From UBA1941 sp046329575 (lineage in GTDB: Bacteria; Bacteroidota; Bacteroidia; Chitinophagales; LD1), in contig JAXLUJ010000002.1 of the NCBI GenBank assembly GCA_046329575.1, forward strand, positions 124,001 to 188,000: a stretch of DNA of 64,000 nt, written 5' to 3'. Under the pieces are notes generated by a model, which saw only the letters and a program-made list of their open reading frames with translations, ran no database searches and was not told the DNA's origin. Below are positions 53,006 through 61,135 of this stretch, one piece after another. The translations under genes were made by a program, and so were the position numbers. Position 1 is the stretch's first letter. Each line of letters opens with the position of its first letter.

Positions 53006-54127
53006 GTGAAGGTATCATCATACAGCAAAGTTCTCTTCCTGGCCATTTTCAGCGTATTTGCCCTAAGCATCTCTGCCCAAGGCGACAGTACGATTATTGA
53101 AAAGGCGGAAACTACTACCGAGCAGGAAGCTGCCGATAAGCAGCCGGAAACATTTAATCCAACACCAATGATTATGGAGCACATCGCTGATGCGCATCAT
53201 TTTCATATAGTTGGAAAGATGCACTTGCCGCTTCCGGTAATCCTTTACAACCGCAACACCGGCAGTTTATCGGTTTTCTCTTCTAATCGTTTCATGAATC
53301 ACGAAACCCATGAAGCTAATGAGGAAGTAGATGGTTATCGTTTGGAAGAAGGTAAGATTGTGAGAGAAGATCAGGCGAAATTCTTCGATTTTTCAATCAC
53401 AAAGAATGTGTTCAGCATGCTGATAGGCGCAACTTTAATGTTGCTCATTTTCTTCTCCGTTGCAGGCGCTTACAATACCCGTAAGAACAAAGCTCCTAAA
53501 GGGCTGCAAGCTATTGTAGAACCTTTGGTGGTTTTTGTGCGCGACGATATTGCAAAACCAGGATTAGGCAAAAACTATGAGCGTTTCCTGCCATTCCTGA
53601 TGACCGCATTTTTCTTCATTCTAATTAATAACCTTTTGGGTTTGATTCCATTCTTTCCGGGTGGAGCCAATGTTACCGGAAATATTGCCGTAACTATGGT
53701 TTTGGCGGTTTTTAGTGGTATTTTGATCAACATAAACGGAACAAAGGATTATTGGAAACATATTTTCTGGCCTCCGGTTCCGCATGCATTAAAAGTTCTG
53801 ATGATCCCGGTGGAAGTAATTGGCGTGATCACCAAGCCGGTAACCCTGATGATTCGTCTATTCGCCAATATCACTGCCGGTCACATTGTGGTCCTCAGCT
53901 TGATCAGTTTGATTTTCGTTTTCGGAAATTATAACCCATCAAAAGATCTGGTGCAAAGCCCAATGGGTGCAGGGTTTGGAGCCGTAGTGGCGATTTTGTT
54001 CACGCTGTTCATCAGTGTTATCGAATTGCTGGTAGCGTTTATTCAGGCATTTATTTTCACCATGCTCAGCGCGGTGTTTATTGGTATGGCGCTGGAAGAA
54101 CATGAAGCGCATGAAGCTCATCATTAA
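53006..54127 (+). CDS. atpB: F0F1 ATP synthase subunit a
   Basis: A 373-residue membrane subunit of the proton channel. The first 24 residues look like a signal peptide (VLFLAIFSVFALSISAQ), followed by a periplasmic extension of about 100 residues, as in other Bacteroidota. The essential arginine is in VTLMIRLFANITAGH. The last helix has AFIQAFIFTMLSAVFIG, and the C-terminus is His/Glu-rich. It starts with GTG at 53006 and is the first gene of the operon. Confidence 0.96.
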   Translation: MKVSSYSKVLFLAIFSVFALSISAQGDSTIIEKAETTTEQEAADKQPETFNPTPMIMEHIADAHHFHIVGKMHLPLPVILYNRNTGSLSVFSSNRFMNHETHEANEEVDGYRLEEGKIVREDQAKFFDFSITKNVFSMLIGATLMLLIFFSVAGAYNTRKNKAPKGLQAIVEPLVVFVRDDIAKPGLGKNYERFLPFLMTAFFFILINNLLGLIPFFPGGANVTGNIAVTMVLAVFSGILININGTKDYWKHIFWPPVPHALKVLMIPVEVIGVITKPVTLMIRLFANITAGHIVVLSLISLIFVFGNYNPSKDLVQSPMGAGFGAVVAILFTLFISVIELLVAFIQAFIFTMLSAVFIGMALEEHEAHEAHH

Positions 54128-54166
54128 ATTGTAATTGTATTTTTTAACCATTCATAAATTCAAAGC

Positions 54167-54412
54167 ATGTTAGACACAGTTCTGTTACAAGCAGCATCTT
54201 CTCCGGCAGTTCCGGGAATGGCAGCCATTGGCGCCGGCCTCGCAGCAGTAGGAGCAGGAATCGGAATCGGCCGCATCGGCGGTAGCTCGGTAGAATCTAT
54301 CGCGCGCCAGCCGGAAGCCGTTAACGACATCCGTACGTTCATGTTCATCACTGCCGCCTTCATTGAGGGTGTGGCACTGTTTGCCGTGATCGTGGCGTTC
54401 CTGAAAGGATAA
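54167..54412 (+). CDS. atpE: F0F1 ATP synthase subunit c
   Basis: An 81-residue hairpin that forms the rotor ring. The Gly-rich first helix (AAIGAGLAAVGAGIGIGRIG) and the polar loop (ARQPEA) are typical. The ion-binding Glu lies in FITAAFIEGVALFAV. Residues around it lack the Ser/Thr pattern of sodium-type rings, so protons are the likely coupling ion. A hairpin follows before atpF. Confidence 0.97.
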   Translation: MLDTVLLQAASSPAVPGMAAIGAGLAAVGAGIGIGRIGGSSVESIARQPEAVNDIRTFMFITAAFIEGVALFAVIVAFLKG

Positions 54413-54424
54413 GCAAAAGAAAAT

Positions 54425-54461
54425 GCCGTCCGCATAGGGGTTGCCGAACGGACGGCCTTTT
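54425..54461 (+). terminator. Hairpin between atpE and atpF (partial terminator or RNA processing site)
   Basis: gccgtccg (54425-54432) pairs perfectly with cggacggc (54449-54456) around a 16-base loop. A short T tract (4) follows. It lies 12 bases after the atpE stop. It could lower downstream expression or protect the atpE mRNA 3' end. Confidence 0.65.
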
Positions 54462-54503
54462 CAATCTTTGAACAGTTGAATTTTAATTAAAAAAAATATA
54501 TAT

Positions 54504-55013
54504 ATGTTATTAGATGCATTTGATCTTGTAAAACCGGAACTGGGGTTGGTATTCTGGACGGTTTTAGTATTCGTAATTTTGTGGACCATTCTGGGGAAAT
54601 TTGCTTTTAAACCCATTGCAAGCGCCCTGAAAGACCGCGAAAAATCGATTGAAGATTCTTTGAATCAGGCAGAAAAAGCACGTCATGAAATGTCGTTGCT
54701 GGTAGCTAAGAACGAGGAATTGCTAAACGAGGCCAAAGAAGAACGCAATAAGATTCTGGCCGAAGCCCGTATGGCTGCTGAAAAGCTGAAGAACGATATG
54801 GTGGAAAAGGCGCATAACGAGGCGATGAAAAAAATCACCGATGCGCTGCGTGAAATTGAAACACAGAAAAAAGCGGCCGTAGTAGAAATTAAAAATCAGG
54901 TGGGTCAGATGGCGCTTTCTGTTGCCGAAAAAGTGGTTCGTCAGCAATTGAGCAGCGATAATGCGCAAAAAGAACTGGTTGAGAAATTAGTGAAGGAAGC
55001 TTCAGCTAATTAA
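54504..55013 (+). CDS. atpF: F0F1 ATP synthase subunit b
   Basis: A 169-residue stator subunit. One N-terminal membrane helix (LGLVFWTVLVFVILWTILG) is followed by a long charged coiled coil (ALKDREKSIEDSLNQAEKAR) that reaches the F1 head. Length is normal. It follows the atpE hairpin, with an AT-rich leader of about 40 bases. Confidence 0.96.
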   Translation: MLLDAFDLVKPELGLVFWTVLVFVILWTILGKFAFKPIASALKDREKSIEDSLNQAEKARHEMSLLVAKNEELLNEAKEERNKILAEARMAAEKLKNDMVEKAHNEAMKKITDALREIETQKKAAVVEIKNQVGQMALSVAEKVVRQQLSSDNAQKELVEKLVKEASAN

Positions 55014-55038
55014 GTTTTGATATTTTAAAAAGAATCAG

Positions 55039-55602
55039 ATGTCAAGTTTCAGAATAGCTTCCCGTTATGCGAAATCATTGCTCGACCTGAGCAGTGAAAA
55101 AGGTGTGTTGGAAGCAGTTTTTGCCGACATTAAAATGTTGCGCCAAACGGTGGAATCGAACAGCGAACTCCGCAGTTTTTTGAAAAGCCCGGTTATAACT
55201 GCCGATAAAAAGAAGGCCGTACTGGATAAGCTATTCGGTAGCCGCTGGAACGAGGTGACTTCTAAGTTTGTTACCTTACTTACCAACAAAGGCCGTGAAG
55301 CGTTCCTCAATGATATTGCAGGTTCGTTTATTGAACAATACAATACGCAGAAGGGCATTACGCCGGTGAAAATTTCATCAGCAGTAAAGCTCGAAAAATC
55401 AGTTGTAGATGGTTTGATCAATGATCTTCGTTCAAAGGGTATTGTAAAGGAAATTCAATTAGAAGAAGTAATCGATCCGTCGCTTATAGGCGGTTTCGTT
55501 TTACAATATGGCGACCGCCAGATTGATTCCAGTGTAAGAACTTCTTTCCAGAAGTTGAAGAATCTGGTTGATGACGATTCTTACGTAAAGAAAATACGAT
55601 AA
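55039..55602 (+). CDS. atpH: F0F1 ATP synthase subunit delta
   Basis: A 187-residue peripheral stalk subunit. RIASRYAKSLLDLSSEKG, FLKSPVITADKKKAVLDKLF and the C-terminal DPSLIGGFVLQYGDRQIDSSV are the family blocks. It follows atpF by 25 bases and ends the operon at a strong terminator; atpA, usually next, is absent here. Confidence 0.96.
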   Translation: MSSFRIASRYAKSLLDLSSEKGVLEAVFADIKMLRQTVESNSELRSFLKSPVITADKKKAVLDKLFGSRWNEVTSKFVTLLTNKGREAFLNDIAGSFIEQYNTQKGITPVKISSAVKLEKSVVDGLINDLRSKGIVKEIQLEEVIDPSLIGGFVLQYGDRQIDSSVRTSFQKLKNLVDDDSYVKKIR

Positions 55603-55608
55603 TAAAAA

Positions 55609-55630
55609 GCCCCGATTTCGGGGCTTTTTT
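55609..55630 (+). terminator. Terminator after atpH
   Basis: gccccga-tt-tcggggc forms a 7-bp perfect stem, followed by six T, directly after the stop codon. It separates atpBEFH from downstream genes. Confidence 0.9.
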
Positions 55631-55664
55631 GTTGTAATTTTATTGGAATAAACATAGAATACCC

Positions 55665-55889
55665 ATGGAAGCCGCGCGCATTAAAGAAATCAGCAAGTTC
55701 TTATCCGGCGCGTTTTTCGTAACCGCCGGCGCAAGCTGGTATTTTGCCTGGTACGGTGTTTCAGTGCCGTTCTTCGCGGGAAGTATGAGTCCTCAATTTC
55801 TGGCGTTTCGAGGTGGTCTGCACTTTTTACTATTTCTGTTTACTTTCTATTGGGGGTTTTTGAAAAAATCACCGGTTAAGGAATCGTGA
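55665..55889 (+). CDS. Small two-helix membrane protein
   Basis: A 74-residue protein with two hydrophobic segments (FLSGAFFVTAGASWYFAWYG and GLHFLLFLFTFYWGFL) and a basic tail. I do not recognise a family. It follows the atp operon terminator and has a plausible ATG; its end overlaps the next, convergent gene by 14 bases. It could be a real small gene, but no conserved motif proves it. Confidence 0.5.
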   Translation: MEAARIKEISKFLSGAFFVTAGASWYFAWYGVSVPFFAGSMSPQFLAFRGGLHFLLFLFTFYWGFLKKSPVKES

Positions 55890-56928
55890 AGTTGATAGAA
55901 GTACTTACTGAAGTGGTGCCTTTTTCTGCCAGTGTAAAAGAGGTGTTCACCGCGCTCACCCAATCGCCGCTGCTCAAAGCCAGATTTCCATCGGCATCAT
56001 ACAAAGCATACAAATAGTACGAACCCGGATGCATGTAGTTGAACGTGAAGTCGCGATCGGCTGATGAAAGCAACACATAGCGGCACCGTGTGTTAAGCGC
56101 AGCCATATTCATAGAAAATCCGGATATCAGCGGCTGGGTAGTAATCATAAGCATGACGCGCTTGGAAGGGTCGGCAGTATATCCCGATCCAAAAGAGTAG
56201 GTCACATTGGTTTTACCTAAATAGGGTTGCTGGGCTTCGTTGTACGGGTCCTGACCACCGCCAATGGAATAAATAATGCTTTCCGCAAGGCCGTTGAAAG
56301 CGCCAGTAAGATCTTTTGAAAGTTCTTTTTTAGGAAAACTAAAATGGTTTACCGCGCTTTGACATGAAGTGAGGTCCACTCGTTTCGCCATCCAGTTCAT
56401 GTGCATCACCGGCGCGGCCAGCGTGTTGGTTTTGTTGGTATAGCTGCGCAAATTGATGCTATCGCCACGAAAAATAACTTCTGAATAAGCCCGATTTTTC
56501 CCTTTCACCATTTCGGAAAACCGATAATAGCTTTGGGTTGCTGTTTCAGAAACGCTGTCGGCAAGCAGATAGGAAACCCGCGTCATCCCTGCAAATGAAC
56601 CTCCATTGCGGAAACATACGCGATAAGCATTATTGTACTTGGCAATGAAGAACGACATGTGAATGTCATTCATACTGTCGAGTTCATTTTTGGCCGAAAT
56701 TTGGCTGGCTGAAACCGGCCGGAAATCCACAATCCATTCCGGAAAACTGCCAAGTGCAGTGCTCGACTGAACAGGGCCGTCCCAAATACCCTTTAGTTTA
56801 TCGAGGATCGCATAAGCATAAGTGTTTTCAACGCTTGCCGGGGTTTCCGGTTCAGGATCTTTGTGGCCGCAACCGGAAATGCCAAACAACATTAACAACA
56901 TACCGGCTACTTTGATTGAATAGTTCAT
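55876..56928 (-). CDS. Lipoprotein of unknown function
   Basis: A 350-residue exported lipoprotein with lipobox LFGISGC (Cys 20). The mature part is beta-rich, with several Ser/Thr/Tyr-rich strands (YSFGSGYTADPSKRVMLMI, YYLYALYDADGNLALSSGDW). No family is recognised. It is 4 bases downstream of gldA on the same strand and probably shares its transcript, but nothing directly links it to gliding. Confidence 0.75.
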   Translation of the reverse strand: MNYSIKVAGMLLMLFGISGCGHKDPEPETPASVENTYAYAILDKLKGIWDGPVQSSTALGSFPEWIVDFRPVSASQISAKNELDSMNDIHMSFFIAKYNNAYRVCFRNGGSFAGMTRVSYLLADSVSETATQSYYRFSEMVKGKNRAYSEVIFRGDSINLRSYTNKTNTLAAPVMHMNWMAKRVDLTSCQSAVNHFSFPKKELSKDLTGAFNGLAESIIYSIGGGQDPYNEAQQPYLGKTNVTYSFGSGYTADPSKRVMLMITTQPLISGFSMNMAALNTRCRYVLLSSADRDFTFNYMHPGSYYLYALYDADGNLALSSGDWVSAVNTSFTLAEKGTTSVSTSINFTIP

Positions 56929-56932
56929 ATAA

Positions 56933-57844
56933 TTATTTTGAAGAAGTCACTTCCTTGAATACATCCTCCAGACTATAGCTTTCGCGATGCAATTCCAGTA
57001 GGGTGAGATCGTGATTTTTGGCAAAATGAAAAACATCTTCGCGCAAATCGCCGCCATTACCGCCAATTAGAGTCCATTTTCCTTCAGCCGATTGCGAAAA
57101 ACTCTTGATCCCTTTGATTTGACCGATAAGCGCCCGTTCCACTTTTTGCTTGAATACGGCTGTTACCGTAATTTCGTTGTTCAATTTCAATTGTAAATGT
57201 TCGGTAGTATCATTGGCAACAATCTTTCCTTTATTGATGATAATTACCCGATCGGCCACGGCTTGCACTTCCTGCATAATGTGCGAACTGAAAACCACTG
57301 TTTTGTTTCGGCCTAATTGTTTGATCAATGCTCTGATTTCGATGAGTTGATTCGGATCAAGGCCGCTGGTTGGCTCATCCAGTATCAGCACTTCCGGATC
57401 ATGCAGAATGGCCTGAGCCAATCCTACGCGCTGTTTATAACCTTTTGAAAGTTGTCCTACTATTTTTTTTCGTTCGGCTTTCAGTCCGGTCACCTCAATC
57501 ATTTCCTCAATACGTTCCTTAGGATTGGCAATTTTGTGCAGTCCTGCCATGAACTCGAGGTATTCATAAACGTACATGTCGTAGTAAAGAGGGTTGCTTT
57601 CAGGCAGGTAGCCGATCTTCTTACGAACTTCCAATGGCTTTTCAGCCGTGTTAATACCGCATACGTGAATGGTTCCTGTGGTAGGCGGAATAAAACATGT
57701 GACCATTTTCATGGTGGTTGACTTACCGGCTCCATTAGGTCCTAAAAACCCCAGCACTTCTCCTTTTGCCGCCTCGAAAGAAATTTGATCAACGGCATGT
57801 TGGGCGCCATAAACTTTTGAAAGTTGACTTACCTGAATCGACAT
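56933..57844 (-). CDS. gldA: GldA-type ABC transporter ATP-binding protein
   Basis: A 303-residue ABC ATPase. Walker A GPNGAGKST (about 34-42), Q-loop region KIGYLPESNPLYYDMYVYEY (the PESNPLY form is typical of GldA), signature LSKGYKQRVGLAQAI, Walker B VLILDEPTSGLDP and switch His in VVFSSHIMQE are all present. GldA works with the membrane proteins GldF and GldG in Bacteroidota gliding motility and surface secretion; neither partner is in the window. A -7 box lies 4 bases before the start. Confidence 0.88.
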   Translation of the reverse strand: MSIQVSQLSKVYGAQHAVDQISFEAAKGEVLGFLGPNGAGKSTTMKMVTCFIPPTTGTIHVCGINTAEKPLEVRKKIGYLPESNPLYYDMYVYEYLEFMAGLHKIANPKERIEEMIEVTGLKAERKKIVGQLSKGYKQRVGLAQAILHDPEVLILDEPTSGLDPNQLIEIRALIKQLGRNKTVVFSSHIMQEVQAVADRVIIINKGKIVANDTTEHLQLKLNNEITVTAVFKQKVERALIGQIKGIKSFSQSAEGKWTLIGGNGGDLREDVFHFAKNHDLTLLELHRESYSLEDVFKEVTSSK

Positions 57845-57848
57845 ACAG

Positions 57849-57856
57849 CAAAGGTA
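57849..57856 (-). promoter_or_regulatory. Bacteroidota -7 promoter element close to the gldA start
   Basis: On the minus strand TACCTTTG fits TAnnTTTG exactly and ends 4 bases before the gldA ATG at 57844. No correctly spaced TTTG is present upstream. A transcript would be nearly leaderless. Confidence 0.5.
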
Positions 57857-57895
57857 CAGGATTATGCGATATTCGGGATGAGAAACAAATCATAG

Positions 57896-58996
57896 ATGCT
57901 AAAAGAGAAACCCTGGATATTGCTGCTCCTATCGGTGTTATTCACCCTGGCAGGAGCCGAGCTCGGTTTGCGGTTTATGGGCGATTCCGGCAATCGTCTG
58001 TGTGTTTTTCCACCCAATCTTCATTATAAATTCTATCCAGATCCATCCGTGCTGTTTGGTTGTAAGGGTGAAAAGAACTTCACCACGAATAGTTATGGTG
58101 CGCGTCCGGTGAATTCCGGGTCGAAGGTTACGGTACTATTCATAGGCGGCAGCACTACAGAATGTTTGTACCTTGATGACAACGAGACGTGGCCGGCTAA
58201 GTACCTTCAGTCTTATGGCAGCTCCGGAATGAGTATCGGGAAAAGCGGTCAAACCACGCGTGAACATGTTTGGCAGCTACAGCATTTTCTTCCTCAGGCA
58301 AAAACAATAAAGGAGGTGATTGTGCTTTGTGGATTGAACGATATGCTAAAGGTGTTAAGCGATACTACGCAATTGAAAAATGAGGTGCCGCAAAACGACA
58401 AAGCTTATTTACAATCGTTTACCTCCACCAATTCTTTTTCAACTGCTCGTTTGCGTTTGGGAGGATTGGTTTATAATGTGTTTAGAAATTTTTTTCCTGA
58501 CACTACCGGCCAGTATCAACAAGATGCGAAAGGATTAATTGTTAGAAGTTGGCGGCAGCACAGAGTGCAACGCAGTATGTTGATCAGCGATACCACTTTC
58601 GCATTGGCGCACCGAAATCAGGGGCTGGAGGTTTTTAGAAGTAATTTGAGAACGATGATCCGATTGGCGAAAGAGCAGAAACAGAACATTAGGTTTATAA
58701 CACCAATAGCAGCATGGAATGATACTTCAGAAGCGGTTCAAAAAAAATGCTGGATGGGTGGTTTAGGCGATTTTCAACGGCAGCAAGGGCTACCTTATTA
58801 TAGCTTCTCATTTCTTTCGTACGAACTGGAACGGTACAACCATGTGCTTTTGGAAGAATGCAAAAATGCAGGTGTAGCATGTATAGATGTACGATCGGCA
58901 TTTACGGTGCCTTCGGCACTTTTTTACGATGATTGTCATTTTCATGAACAGGGTGCCTTAAAGTTTTCTGAAGCTATACGGCGAACTCAAAACTGA
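57896..58996 (+). CDS. SGNH/GDSL-type hydrolase with N-terminal membrane anchor
   Basis: A 366-residue protein. It has an N-terminal transmembrane or signal segment (PWILLLLSVLFTLAGAELGL), then the SGNH fold: block I LFIGGSTTECL (Ser nucleophile), VIVLCGLNDML (block III Asn) and the C-terminal DDCHFHEQGALKFSEAI (Asp/His). Such enzymes are lipases, esterases or polysaccharide deacetylases. The substrate is unknown. It is divergent from gldA, with a 51-base shared promoter region. Confidence 0.87.
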   Translation: MLKEKPWILLLLSVLFTLAGAELGLRFMGDSGNRLCVFPPNLHYKFYPDPSVLFGCKGEKNFTTNSYGARPVNSGSKVTVLFIGGSTTECLYLDDNETWPAKYLQSYGSSGMSIGKSGQTTREHVWQLQHFLPQAKTIKEVIVLCGLNDMLKVLSDTTQLKNEVPQNDKAYLQSFTSTNSFSTARLRLGGLVYNVFRNFFPDTTGQYQQDAKGLIVRSWRQHRVQRSMLISDTTFALAHRNQGLEVFRSNLRTMIRLAKEQKQNIRFITPIAAWNDTSEAVQKKCWMGGLGDFQRQQGLPYYSFSFLSYELERYNHVLLEECKNAGVACIDVRSAFTVPSALFYDDCHFHEQGALKFSEAIRRTQN

Positions 58997-59209
58997 AAAA
59001 GAAGGAGTACTTCAGTCAAAGGAGCGCTACCATCCCTTTGATGTGAAAGGCCAGGCGCCGCGTTAGGGACAGAAACGGAAATGGCGCCGAACACCAGCTA
59101 TCGTATTTTTGGAATGTAAAGGGCGCCATTGCAGTGGATGGCCCGACCCCGTAGGGGTAACGCCCAAAAAACGGTTAAGTTCGAAAGGCTAGTCCCCGGG
59201 CTTGCAGGC
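58997..59209. other. Intergenic region with GC-rich repeat-like stretch
   Basis: No gene is seen. A stretch at about 59050-59165 has GC-rich blocks (ggcgccgcgttagggacag, atggcgccg, ggatggcccgacccc, gtaggggtaacgcccaa) that look like a degenerate intergenic repeat. No other copy was noticed in the window. Confidence 0.4.
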
Positions 59210-59237
59210 AAAAAAAAAGCCCCGCCGAAGCAGGGCT
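59210..59237 (-). terminator. Terminator after the lamin-tail/Calx-beta T9SS gene
   Basis: On the minus strand gccctgc-ttcg-gcggggc forms a 7-bp stem (one G-T pair) with a TTCG loop, followed by nine T. It lies 18 bases after the stop codon of the gene ending at 59255. Confidence 0.9.
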
Positions 59238-59254
59238 CAAAAATTTCAAAAATA

Positions 59255-61066
59255 CTATCGGATGATTTGCACTTTACTGCGGCTCACTTTATTGCCCGAC
59301 TGCAATTCCAGAATGTAAAGGCCGTTGCCGATCTGACTCAGATCGAATAACATGCGGTTTTCACCTTTTGCAAGTGATTTGCGCGTAGCATACACTTCCT
59401 GACCGGCAATTCCGAACAGGCGAACTTCAAGGTCAGCGCTTTCGTCGCTCATGGTATTCACATAAAGTTGGCCGTTAGTAGGATTTGGATACACGGCAGC
59501 ATTCAATTCGTTGATATCGTTGATACCTACGTTGCGAATGATATCGCTGGCGCGGCGAACGTTGATATCGTAACCAAAGTCGTATGGAGCACCGGTATCA
59601 TATTGAGAAACCAGACCAATTACATCGAACAATGCGGATGGCGCTGCAGTACCGTATGCACTGGTAAGCGAATCGATGCGTATGAAATAAGTAGATCCGC
59701 CTTTAGATGCTTTTACAGTGAAGCCGGAACCGGTATTTGTCCAGCCGCTGGTATAGGTAAGCCCGTTTACACGCACCAGATAAGACTCCTGATCTTCGAT
59801 TGGTTTTTGTGACAGTACGATTGGGTTCAGTAAACCGTTTCCGCTGCTCACTTTAATTACGGTATCGAGGAATTGGAATTCCGTCATGCCGAAAAACTGC
59901 GATACTTTTCCGGAAACTACAACTGAATCGCCTTCTGTTGGAGCATAGCCAAATGTTTTTGAAGGAGAGAATACATAGATGCCGCCGGTATGGTCGTTGA
60001 TGTAGAAACCAAGACCTGATTTACGATAGTTTATGCCATAAACTACACCACCGATGATGCAATGTACATTGTTGGAATCAGCAACAAAAGTAGTTTGGTC
60101 TTCGCCATGAATAGTTACGATTTGGTAGAAAGGCAAGCCTGGAAGAACAGAATCGCTCAACAGAATGGTGAGTGCAAACAGTGAATCGGAACGCAATTGC
60201 AAGCCGGCAGAAGGGTTACGCAAACTGAAGTTGAACACTTCGTCGCCTTCCGGAATGGCATCATCTGTAACCGGGATGGATACGGTTGCAGATGTAGCAC
60301 CTGCATTGAAAGTTGCGGTAGCGCTGGTAAAGTTACCGATATCAGCACCGGAGCCACCGTTAGGAGAACCAGTATAAACCACGTCAACTGTTTTTGTGGA
60401 ACTGGCTGCCTGATTCAGGAAGATGGTGAGGGTATAGTTACCGCTGTTTTCGGCAACGGAGGCAGCAGCAGCCCCTACACCAGCGGTAGTATCGGCAGGA
60501 GGTGCGCAAGGCGTCATGGTGTGCATCCCTAAGTTTGCGAAATAGTTAACCGGGTAAGCCGTCCAACCCAATTTAGCTGTGGCCCAGTTCACATCGCCTT
60601 CCTGAATGGAGGCTTTGCGGATCAGCGTATTGTCTTTGGTATCGGCAGTGTCAACGGTCCATACGGCACTATCGCGGCGGATACCGATTACATCTATAGT
60701 ATCTACACCGGAAACCAGTACTTCGGCATCATCGCCATTGAAATTCATATTACCGGAAAGCATTTGCGCTTTCAAACGGATATTAACAGAGTCAGCCTGA
60801 GGGTGTGCGATCACAAATGTACCTGAAGGCGCAATGGTGCCGGAAAGTACAGTAGTGCTGGATGGCGTTTGTGCGCCATTGCGGAATTGTAAAATTTTGT
60901 AGGTAGAAAGGTTTACAGGAACGGTAGTAGGGTTATAAATTTCAAGCGCCTTGTTATTGCTGGTGCCTTCAATATATTCCGAGAAAAAAAGTTTAGTGCA
61001 CGGTTGCGCCATCAGCTGAACAGCCGTTATAGCCAACATGCCAAGTAAAATAAAGTGTTTCTTCAT
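59255..61066 (-). CDS. T9SS-exported protein with lamin-tail, Calx-beta and OB-like domains
   Basis: A 603-residue secreted protein. After the signal peptide comes a lamin-tail domain (about 25-160; LFFSEYIEGTSNNKALEIYN), then a Calx-beta domain (about 200-305; VAENSGNYTLTIFLNQ, IPEGDEVFNFSL). An OB-fold-like domain follows (about 335-410; GLGFYINDHTGGIYVFSP), then the C-terminal sorting domain (about 525-603; AVYPNPTNGQLYVN, NGLYILEL). Lamin-tail and OB domains are often joined to extracellular nucleases of the ExeM type, but no nuclease domain is seen here. The next gene upstream on the same strand encodes an endonuclease I. Confidence 0.85.
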   Translation of the reverse strand: MKKHFILLGMLAITAVQLMAQPCTKLFFSEYIEGTSNNKALEIYNPTTVPVNLSTYKILQFRNGAQTPSSTTVLSGTIAPSGTFVIAHPQADSVNIRLKAQMLSGNMNFNGDDAEVLVSGVDTIDVIGIRRDSAVWTVDTADTKDNTLIRKASIQEGDVNWATAKLGWTAYPVNYFANLGMHTMTPCAPPADTTAGVGAAAASVAENSGNYTLTIFLNQAASSTKTVDVVYTGSPNGGSGADIGNFTSATATFNAGATSATVSIPVTDDAIPEGDEVFNFSLRNPSAGLQLRSDSLFALTILLSDSVLPGLPFYQIVTIHGEDQTTFVADSNNVHCIIGGVVYGINYRKSGLGFYINDHTGGIYVFSPSKTFGYAPTEGDSVVVSGKVSQFFGMTEFQFLDTVIKVSSGNGLLNPIVLSQKPIEDQESYLVRVNGLTYTSGWTNTGSGFTVKASKGGSTYFIRIDSLTSAYGTAAPSALFDVIGLVSQYDTGAPYDFGYDINVRRASDIIRNVGINDINELNAAVYPNPTNGQLYVNTMSDESADLEVRLFGIAGQEVYATRKSLAKGENRMLFDLSQIGNGLYILELQSGNKVSRSKVQIIR

Positions 61067-61135
61067 ATCGTATTTTTGAGTGCGTGAAAATACGGAAAAC
61101 GCGCGAAAGTTCGTTAGCGGGATGTTAACAAATTA

